A stretch of 64,000 bases of DNA from Moniliophthora roreri (Eukaryota > Basidiomycota > Agaricomycetes > Agaricales > Marasmiaceae): positions 124,001 through 188,000 of the forward strand of contig LATX02000078.1 of NCBI GenBank assembly GCA_001466705.2, written 5' to 3'. The first letter of the stretch is position 1, and every line of letters starts with the position of its first letter. The notes beneath the pieces were generated by a model that made no database searches, was not told the origin of the DNA, and saw only the letters and a program-made list of their open reading frames with translations. Positions 56,297 to 64,000 of this stretch are shown here, in pieces. The position numbers were made by a program, and so were the translations under genes.

Positions 56297-56978
56297 ATAG
56301 AGCTCATTACCGTACCCGCATCATAGCTGATGATTTTTGGATATACGATACGGTTTACTGATAAGTCGTAAACCGTGATGGCCAAAAGGCGCCCAAAAGC
56401 GGGAAAGCGTCGGGCAGGGTACGTGGGAAAATAATCGGGGTAGGGGCCGTACCGGCAGCGCCCGCTATCTTTCTATCGACAGGCAGAGCAAGAAACGACG
56501 TGTTTTGCCAGGAATATGAGATAATCAGAACCTAGGCCCTAATGGATATGGATTTTAACTGTGGCAGGGCAGTGCGAAGGTAAGCAAAAGCGGCTGGGAA
56601 TTCCTGATCAAGTGCTTAGTAAACCAAGCAAACGAAAGGTGCGTGGGAATTCCTGGTAGTCTGCTTAGTAAACCAAGCAGAGCAGAACAGGGCGAGAGTA
56701 CTCAGAACTGACTTCTGGAGAAGTAGGATAAGAAGAAGATGGGAAGTTGTTCTTGAAGGAGAATGGGCTCATTGGCAGAATCGAAGAGGTACGTCTCTTT
56801 AGTAGTTCAGGTTAGATATCATTGGTGCGGGGGGCGGGCGGCAGCACATCAGGCCTCAGGATTCCCGCTATCTTTAGTAGCGGGTCTTGGTCCAAAATCC
56901 CTCGTTTTACTAAGCATTTCGACGAAAAGTTCCCACGATTTGCGAATAAAGATTCAAGAATCGTGATGGTGGTTAATA
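56297..56978. repeat. Intergenic region with a 49-bp-period direct repeat
   Basis: Two 36-bp units, tgggaattcctg then cttagtaaaccaagca, lie at 56595-56630 and 56644-56679 and differ only at a few central bases. CCCGCTATCTTT also occurs twice (about 56461 and 56867). No coding signal was found; an old LTR or other element remnant is possible. Confidence 0.55.
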
Positions 56979-57153
56979 ACGCGTCGGGTCTAGACCCTCA
57001 GATTTGAGATCACCCTAAAAAGAGCAATGCTTCTCACGACCCCAGAGAAAGCAATGGGCGCTTACGTGCCTCGTTCCCTTTCATCGACCATGACCTGCGT
57101 TTCTTTGTTATACTCCTGCTTTCTCTATGGGCGCTTCATGATTCAGTATAAAA
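56979..57153 (+). promoter_or_regulatory. Promoter of the first BTB-like gene
   Basis: ACGCGTCGGGTCTAGACC (56979-56996) is identical to the box upstream of NLR 1. GGGCGCTT occurs at 57056-57063 and again at 57129-57136, and a TATA box (tataaaa) lies at 57147-57153, about 85 bases before the ATG at 57236. Tandem ctgtcaaatccatct repeats follow in the leader. Confidence 0.75.
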
Positions 57154-57235
57154 GCCATCTGCTGCCACTTCCATCTTGTCTTTATACTTCCATCTCTGTC
57201 AAATCCATCTCTGTCAAATCCATCCAGTGGTCAAC

Positions 57236-58242
57236 ATGTCGAGCATTAGTGCCAGTATACCGCAATGCTCAGGTATGTCCGATCAATCCTCAATCTTATT
57301 ACTACTTAAAGAAACGGAAATACCTCAGCTGTCTCTGGCTGCCCAAAAATCATTGACATCATCATTGAATCCCCCAATGGCTTCCGGCGAGGGGCCCACA
57401 AAGACAGCCTGTATCTTTTCAATCCCGGTTTCCCTCGCCCAGGTTCGGATACACCTCGGATACAAGATGTCGACGTCATCAAGATCGAGGAGTATGGACT
57501 CGTAGCGTATCTTTTACTCGAATTTTCGCATCATCAGCAATGTTATCCGGAAATGTTTGGAGCAGGAGTCGATGCCCTTGTGGAACTAGCAGATACAGCG
57601 AAGAAGTATGGGAATATGTTTGCCTTGACAGCATGTAAACTGGCTATGAAGTACGTTTCTTCTGCCATCTCAATTCTGATCTGAACTCTCCGATCTCCAG
57701 CCATTGTGCTCGCTCGAGCCCCGAAAACGCTATCAGGTTGATACGATACATTTTCAACGAGGGTCAAACCAATCCGGAAGCTGACGCACTTGTACAATCC
57801 ACGATGGTGCTACCAATGGAGATAGTTGGAAGCCACCTCGGAATCGGAACGTTGTTCATGATCTACGTGTGTACAAACTCATTTCGTCATCTACCCAACG
57901 CGTATGAACTTGTTATCCTTTCAGACGATCTATCGGGATAAATGGAAGACCGCTATGGAGGAATACCACCGAGTGATCGATGACTGCCCTTATTTGCGAA
58001 CATCACTGGCTAAAGATGCGACCGGTAAGGCCGCCATTTACATTCAAGGAGCATTGAGAGAGGATGTGGCACCCTCATTGATGGCGGTGGATACCGCCTC
58101 CAGGAACGCAAAGGGCCGTTACCCGAAATCGAGGTGTGGTAAGCTCAGCCCTTGGATCGGTGACATCAGGGCGAGGATCGAGAATCTGCCGACTTGGGAA
58201 ACAGTTCGTATGGATACGATCAATGGGACTAGGAGTGCATGA
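57236..58242 (+). CDS. BTB/POZ-like protein 1
   Basis: Exons fit at 57236-57272, 57329-57650, 57701-57866 and 57925-58242. The joined product starts MSSISASIPQCSAVSGCPKI, then IDIIIESPNGFRRGAHKDSL, the position of the BTB V-x-x-x-x-x-D-G-x-x-F-x-x-H motif. KIEEYGLVAYLLLEFSHHQQ, GVDALVELADTAKKYGNMFA and LTACKLAMN correspond to the later BTB strands and helices. The second half (ENAIRLIRYIFNEGQTNPEA, YRDKWKTAMEEYHRVIDDCP, WIGDIRARIENLPTWETVRM) is the C-terminal domain seen in the large Agaricomycete BTB family. In general BTB folds mediate dimerisation or Cul3 binding; the target here is unknown. The reading frame is intact. Confidence 0.7.
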
Positions 58243-58370
58243 TTTTGATGCCCATTAAGTATAATCGCGTTCTGGAGACGTTTATCTCAGCTTGTACAAT
58301 TGTATGACTAGTCGTAGACAATACAAGACCTCTTTATTCAAGTAGTTCTGAGTCGTGGGACGCGCAAGGA

Positions 58371-58439
58371 ACGCGTCGGTCTAGACTCTAGGCCCTCCAT
58401 ATCACATGCAGTTCTCACGGCCTCAAGCAATGGGCGCTT
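58371..58439 (+). promoter_or_regulatory. Promoter module of the second BTB-like gene
   Basis: ACGCGTCGGTCTAGACT at 58371-58387 is the shared box with one G missing and a changed last base. GGGCGCTT follows at 58432-58439, 186 bases before the ATG (180 in the first BTB-like gene). Confidence 0.7.
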
Positions 58440-58617
58440 ATGAATTCCTTCGTCGAACCATGACACGACTTGAACTCCAGTTTCCTTGTCCTCCTCGCTA
58501 TGTGTCGGGACTCCCTCGTGGCGAGAGACTTTGTATCGCAACATCGAAATCGCGTGGAAGTCTGTCTTTCTTCTTTGACCTCACCTATCCATCCAATATT
58601 AAAGCCGTTATGCCAGC

Positions 58618-59608
58618 ATGTCAAACGGTAATTCGAGCATACCAGTCTGCGAGGGACAGTCTCTAGCCATCTCCTTTCTTAAAAACACTCAGAGCCTTCC
58701 TAGTCTCAGACTGTCGCCTCAAAGTCGATATAATCATACGAAGCGGCGACGGCACGCGACTCGAAGCACACAAAGACAGTCAACCAAAGTTTTCCTCGAC
58801 CCTCTACCCCCTCAGCTCAGAAGGAGACCGTCGCATATGTGAAGCTCGACGAACCCGCCAATATCCTACAGCTTCTGCTAGGTCTATCGCACTATGATAG
58901 CGGGGATAGTACCAGCTTGATATCAAATTGTGACCTGGACATCGTGCTAGCGGTGGCGGATGCAGCTGAGAACTATGACAATCAGTTTGCAATGGCATTG
59001 TGTAAAGCGGCCATAGAGTACGTTTCTTGTCGTCCTTATCAATCGTTCTCGCGCTGAAAGGCCTGTAATAGCGATTTCGCCTGGTCAAGCCCTGAGAACG
59101 CACTGCGAGTGATGCCCTACCTTCTCAGCCCGTATAAATCCATGCCAGGAGCGGATGCACTTGCACGATATACAATGTATTTACCGACGCAAGCCATAGA
59201 AAAGCACTTTAAAATGCGACACGCGTCCGTGTATTTGGTTTACGTGCGTATCTCAAACGTTCGTTGAATCCATTCTTGCCTCAACCGTGTCTACAGGCAG
59301 TCTACCGATATAGACGGAAAGACGCGATGGAGCAATATGAAGAAGTTGTCCATGACTCTTCCCATAGGTCGTCATACGCATCCGATTCAACCGAAAAAGC
59401 AGCTCGTTACGTGCAAGGCGCAATGTTGGAAAATAGGTTTCCCTCTTCGACCGCCTTGGATCGCGCGTGCAAGAATGCAAAGCTCTGCTTTCCTAATTCC
59501 GACTGGAGCGACCTCAGCGTCTGGATCAAACGAATCAGATCGACCATCGAAAATTTCCCGAGCTGGGAGGCGGTACGTCGAAACACACTCGATGGGATCG
59601 GGAATTGA
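58618..59608 (+). pseudogene. BTB/POZ-like protein 2, frameshifted
   Basis: A tandem paralog of the gene at 57236-58242 with matching exons. Exon 1 is 58618-58627; the intron ends at tag 58701-58703. The product reads MSNVSDCRLKVDIIIRSGDG, TRLEAHKDSQPKFSSTLYP. At about 58815-58826 the frame shifts by one base: continuation as KETVAYVKLDEPANILQLLL needs one G fewer in gaaggagacc. After that, SNCDLDIVLAVADAAENYDN, an intron, SPENALRVMPYLLSPYKSMP, a second intron and YRYRRKDAMEQYEEVVHDSS through WIKRIRSTIENFPSWEAVRR are open to the stop at 59608. Unless it is a base error, the gene is a recent pseudogene. Confidence 0.65.
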
Positions 59609-59937
59609 GGGGATATTTGTGCCATAGTTATCATAAGACTTAACCAATGTTCTCGCTCTCCATAACTGATATGCAAGTCTTCTGGGAGTCTTTAAATTAA
59701 ACGATAACAAGGTCACTGCCTGCGGACGGGCTTACCAGCATCTACTATGTGACAGTGAGCCTGTTCTTTTTACTTGTCGTACTTTTCCGGAGACCAGTGA
59801 TGAGATGATAGATTAGCGAATAGACCTCGATAACGTGTGGGCCGCCGAAGTTGAAAGACGCATCTACATCATCTAGATAACGCGTGTTCTCAATATGCTC
59901 TCAAAAAGGGGTAGAAGGTCAGTGACGGGCAGCAGAA

Positions 59938-60240
59938 ACGCGTCGAGTATGCTGTAGTCACTTCCAAGTTCCCAGTGGCAAAAAAGGAATGGGCGCTTAT
60001 GTGCCTTTCTTCCGCTCATCGACCGTCGTCTCTCCGTTACTCTCCTCCGCCTTCCTGCCTTATCCGTGCCTTTCACGATGGGCGATATACAGCTCAGTAT
60101 AAAAGCTATCTTATATCATTCTCGCCTTGTCATCTTGTTGTCATCCTACTTTCATCTATCGATTCTGTTCGGTGGCTAACACGAGCGCTTCGGAGTCTAC
60201 TACAATTCATGTCATTGACCTTCGATAACTACATGCATGG
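59938..60240 (+). pseudogene. Orphan promoter and mutated start of a third BTB-like copy
   Basis: ACGCGTCGAGTATG (59938) is a degenerate shared box. GGGCGCTT (59991-59998), a TATA box (tataaaa, 60098-60104) and a leader ending gtggctaac match the first BTB-like promoter. At the expected initiator the sequence is ACG (60181-60183), where the intact copy has ATG followed by tcgagc. No body of the gene follows; the 3' part of an EF-hand gene starts at 60306. Confidence 0.7.
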
Positions 60241-60305
60241 CTAGTGTTACAGAGATAATGGGGCACCTCTTTCAAAGAAAATTCATACGACTAAAGTCGG
60301 AAAGG

Positions 60306-63300
60306 TTACACCTTGTACTCGTATCCATCGATTGTGACTTCGTAGAGCCTTCGCACAGAAAGCTTGGCATCCTGTTGAGCGAGTAACAACTTGACTGTGC
60401 TCTCAAGTTGTTCAACCGACTTGCCCATGCCTTCAAGTCGCTCGATAGACTGCTGAAGGTGAACTACCAATTTTTGAAGTTTGGAGATCTATCACCGTGA
60501 GGAGGCGGTCAGTACTTGAGTGTAGTAAGCACATCGTGATTCACTCATACCTCGGTTTCAGGATCCAAGGACTTGTTGTCATCTTCATCGTCCCACTTAT
60601 CGAATGTCGGATGGTAGCCCCACCTTTCCAGCTTAGTAATGAAGTCTTTCTTCGACCCTTTGTCATACTATAAAACAATCTTATCAGAATCTCGAAAATC
60701 CAACAACACTAGCACGTACCACTTCGAACCACGCGGCAAAGACACCATTGAAAAAGCTATTCACGTGTAGCCTTGCATCAAGTCTCTGGACTCGCCAACC
60801 TCGGAGCAATGTCTTCATGCGCGAGTGGAATTCGTACACTAGCATCCTGAGGGTGAAGATCATATCGGGCCAGGCACTTTCGTCACCCAAGTTGATTCTG
60901 TGTTGATGGCGACACAACACTTGGAACAAAACATGGAAGAACCACTTACAAAGAGGTGAGCACTCTTTCGGGTTTGAGATGAAAGAATACTCACTAGTTC
61001 GACACGTTGACCATAGTAAGACTCTGTGAGGTTCCGCCAGCGCCAGGAGTTTGCGTCGATATTACCTTTCCCGTCAACGGACAGTTCGAAATTCTCGTTG
61101 GTATTGGCCAGGTAGTCGTCCGTCAAGCGTTGTATCTTGCTATAATCCACTGCCTCCAAAGATTTCTCGTCAAACTCGATAACCTGGGGCCATGCTATGA
61201 TGGATTCCATCGCATCCAAAGCCGTAAGATATGCTCGGACATTGCTCGTCACGGCGGATGATGCTAGAGTGTGTTTTATGGATAGGATCAAACTCCGAAT
61301 ATCCAAGGAAACACTATAAGAGAGGGTCGGTCAATATCGTTGCACATCGTCCTGTAGGAATATCTTACTCGTAGGTTAAGTGCTGCCATCCTAGAGCCCA
61401 GCTACCCGGTAAACCCAATGTCAGAAGTAGATAAGCAGATAGTCGATAGAAACTCACAATGCAAAGAGCTCTGGAACTGTCCACTCTTTGGGTTTCTGAC
61501 GCAAGAAACGATTGAATTCCCAGACAGAAACGTATCCACTACCATCATCGTCAATCGCGTCGCCAATAGCGGGGTGGACTATAGCACAAGTTGTTAGATT
61601 GTGCGATCTGATATGGAAAGGCGCTTACACATAATTTGACTGAGTACTTCAAGCGTCCAGTTATCATCTCGTAAGGGCACTGTACCCTTGTCCGAATCGT
61701 GGCTAGCAAACGTATTGCGGAAGTGACCGCATATCGCTGAGAATAAACAGTTCCATCAATGTCGTAGTATGAATGAGACATGGCCACTCACCGTCAACAA
61801 ACAACTTGCGTTTTACACTAGTTTTCCACCCCTACCACGGAACGCTAGTCAGAAATCATTGCATGCAGGTAGTTGAGTGACTAACATTGTCTATAAGGAT
61901 TCGGTAAGTACGGGACTTGGGAAGGAGAAACAAGTACAAAGGAAGCGTACCTTGCCAAAGCTTCCTGAATTCTGCATCCTCGATCAAATTATGTGGTCCG
62001 GCGTTTAACTACAGAATTGGGTTATCAAGCAGTCCGATGAATCCATTTTGCACTCACCTTTTTCATTATCTCCGCTTGTCCTCCCTTGATCTCATTGCGA
62101 AGGCTCTCTGTAGCTCCATGTATCATGTCCGTGAAGTGTTGACTATCAAGGACAGTTTTGAGCGCATGATAATGGTACTGTTGTGCGGACTGACCTATGG
62201 GCGTTGAGAAGCTCCCCGAAATTCTTACGTAGCAACACCTTCATCTCCGGGGTAACTTGCTCTCCAAAAACCCTCGCGACTTGCGCAACCTTGCCGTCGT
62301 CCTAAGCAACAAGTCAGCCCATTCTGGCGGTCTCAAAAAGGACTCCTCATGGAAATACCGCTAAAACTACGTCAAAGCCTCCCAATTTTCGAACCATCGC
62401 TTGCGCCTCCACTTCCTGCATATTAGCTGGCTTTGGTACGTCCGGTAGACCCCAAACTCGAGTTTGGACGTTGACCTGAAGCCGTTGACGCAAATCTGTT
62501 TCAATGCGGGAAGTCGCGTCTGCCAGTTCGCGCAGTTTCTTCTGGTACTCCGGCCCATAGAAAAAGTTCACTGTACGTGGATTAACTTGTCAAACCCGTT
62601 CACGAGGCATGAGTACGATCGGCTTACCAGTTCTGCTCAGCGAAGCCTGACCCCAGCTCTTGTCATCCTTCGCCTCCCCCTGCGCCTTCAGCTCAAGCTC
62701 CGCGTTATCGTAATACAGGCTGTTGAAAGAGTATGAGGAGTCGAGTGCAACTTCAGGGATCTAGAACGCACTCTACCAAAGTACCTGGCGCCGAACATAA
62801 CGAGCAATTAATGTCATATCAAACGATCCAATTAATCAGCCTCTTACCGAACTCCTTCGTAACATTGTTCAGCTCAGTGAAATAGTTTTGGACCTCTGTA
62901 TCAGTGCCTTCTCTTCCGGCGCCATCTACATGTCGAACGAGGACTAGCGTTGATGTCTAGAAGCTCATTTTAGCGCGTGGAATGGTTAGCATACTGATGG
63001 TGTGACTGACGATTGCCTGATAAACCGTAGCAAAGTCATCGCGTTTATTTTCCCGTTTGAGCTCCATGTCAAGCATCCTCTGGATTGGTATTGAGATCAG
63101 AAGCTACCGAGTACCCTTATGACAACACTCACCCTGAAAGTTTTAGAGGCATCCTAGCGACAAGTCAGGATCCGTTTTCTAAAATGATAAATTGTAACTC
63201 ACGTTCGCGGATGTGAATCTTTGCGTCGATAGTTCGGCAACGTCTAGACACCTTTTCAAATCTATCAGGCCCTTGTGTATGTCGTCGTCGCTGGATCTCC

Positions 63301-63556
63301 CGATTTCTATAATTCAATTTAATACGAGATGAGGTATAAGGTGAAACTCGCTTGTCGTACTGGCATCTTGCTTTAAAAAATTCTCCTGAGCGCGATTCAA
63401 GATGTGCTCCAACTACAAAACACATTGAGAAGTCGACATACAAGATATGCTATTACTCCTTACCTGGTCTTCATCTGACTCAAAGAACGTTGTTGGTTTG
63501 CGGAGGTGGGTGCGTGGCCGAGTGGTGCGGAGTTGTACACGGTAGAGAGGTTCCAT
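60306..63556 (-). CDS. Single-EF-hand protein of the large Agaricomycete family, copy B
   Basis: Start at 63556 (MEPLYRVQLRTTRPRTHLRK); exon 1 ends FFESDEDQ. Many short exons follow: LEHILNRAQENFLKQDAS, SSDDDIHKGLIDLKRCLDVA and, further on, the EF-hand HPAIGDAIDDDGSGYVSVWE with EFNRFLRQKPKEWTVPELFA at about 61475-61580. Next are YLTALDAMESIIAWPQVIEF, NWRNLTES-type sequence around RWRNLTESYYGQRVEL and MKTLLRGWRVQRLDARLHVN. The C-terminal coiled coil reads SKLQKLVVHLQQSIERLEGM, and the end is YEVTIDGYEYKV at 60306. It is parallel in every block to the gene at 37107-40323 but lacks that gene's acidic C-terminal tail. Calcium binding is inferred from a full loop; role unknown. Confidence 0.72.
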
Positions 63557-63636
63557 GTTGACTGACTGCTGGTCTGGCTTCACCGATCGACTGCTGTGAT
63601 TTTATACACTTCCAAGCTGCTTATCAGATTGTGCTG

Positions 63637-64000
63637 TTAGAGAGTAAATTTAGAGGCCATACAACATGAGGGCGCCAACCTTGCAACTAAGGTTCTATCG
63701 ATTGGTGAGATAAGAAAATCTCGATAGAAAGCCTCGCCTGTCGCACGAGGATGTGTCAGATGCTGGGGAGGAGCAGGTTCAGCCTTCCACGATCGTATCC
63801 ATGTAAGGCACGTACCATACAAGGATTCGTCGACTAAACGCAGCGGTGATCCTTTTGATACATTCCTCTGGCTCGAGTGAATGGTTTTGTTCGGGCAGAC
63901 GTCCAAACAGTGGCGATCAAACCTAGGGAGCTCGGCTGTGATAATATCGTCAATCTGAGAGTTAACTCAAGCTTCCGACTTCGCTACTGATACGTTGAAT
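63637..64000 (-). CDS. Possible 3' end of an unidentified gene (partial)
   Basis: From an acceptor at about 63957-63962 (actctcag on the minus strand) a frame reads IDDIITAELPRFDRHCLDVC, PNKTIHSSQRNVSKGSPLRL and VDESLYG. A donor (gtacgtgcct) then leads, after about 50 nt, to a short last exon. The codon flow looks coding, but no family was recognised and the rest lies outside the window. Confidence 0.3.

Noticed and set aside
56300..56960. Possible LTR of a Gypsy-type element
   Set aside because: The texture is LTR-like, but no TG...CA ends, target duplication or primer-binding site could be placed.
1..64000. tRNA, rRNA or CRISPR features
   Set aside because: I looked for T-arm-like GGTTCGAATCC patterns, rRNA-like stretches and regular short direct-repeat arrays and found none convincing. 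A covariance-model scan would be needed to exclude an intron-bearing tRNA.

Overview
The window looks like a piece of an Agaricomycete (mushroom-forming basidiomycete) genome. Genes are dense on both strands and split by many short GT-AG introns (about 50-60 nt). The protein families are typical of that class: short NACHT NLRs, HET-domain and F-box proteins, a single-EF-hand family, BTB-like proteins, MFS monocarboxylate-type permeases, a TfdA-like dioxygenase, a fungal DUF2306 membrane protein, CSC1/OSCA and BCAS3. No prokaryotic or plasmid features were seen. Exon boundaries were read by eye from splice signals and frame continuity, so many are approximate.

Layout. 0-5 kb: a GH76-like mannanase running off the left edge (-), a trans-3-hydroxy-L-proline dehydratase with an in-frame TGA (+), and a CRN/RHS-like P-loop NTPase (-). 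5-7.4 kb: no assignable gene. 7.4-17.8 kb: CSC1/OSCA channel (+), F-box (+), DUF2306 membrane protein (-), HET-domain protein (+). 17.8-24.7 kb: a foldback element, then a tandem duplication of an MCT-type transporter whose right end carries a broken piece of the neighbouring F-box gene. 25-36.6 kb: an accessory block built from repeated modules. It has one complete TfdA/clavaminate-synthase-like dioxygenase, two 5' relics of it, two tiny stand-alone dsRNA-binding-domain genes, three lineage-specific minus-strand genes whose upstream regions are copies of one another, and an hAT-type MITE with a perfect 8-bp target duplication.

37-48.4 kb: an EF-hand family gene, a small RG-rich protein, and a long BCAS3-like WD40 gene that contains an array of duplicated in-frame micro-exons. 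50-60.3 kb: two short NLRs, an NLR fragment, a mariner-type MITE, two tandem BTB-like genes (one frameshifted) and an orphan third promoter. The upstream regions here share a GGGCGCTT core, and several carry an ACGCGTCGGGTCTAGACC-type box. 60.3-63.6 kb: a second EF-hand family gene in inverted orientation to the one at 37-40 kb.

The core genes (CSC1, BCAS3, perhaps DUF2306) look like stable housekeeping genes. Between them sit fast-evolving, duplicated, partly decayed families often associated with self/non-self recognition in fungi (HET, NLR, F-box, BTB, CRN/RHS-like NTPase, dsRBM). The most unusual signals are the BCAS3 micro-exon array, the promoter module shared by NLR and BTB-like genes, and the modular dioxygenase-relic/dsRBM duplications.
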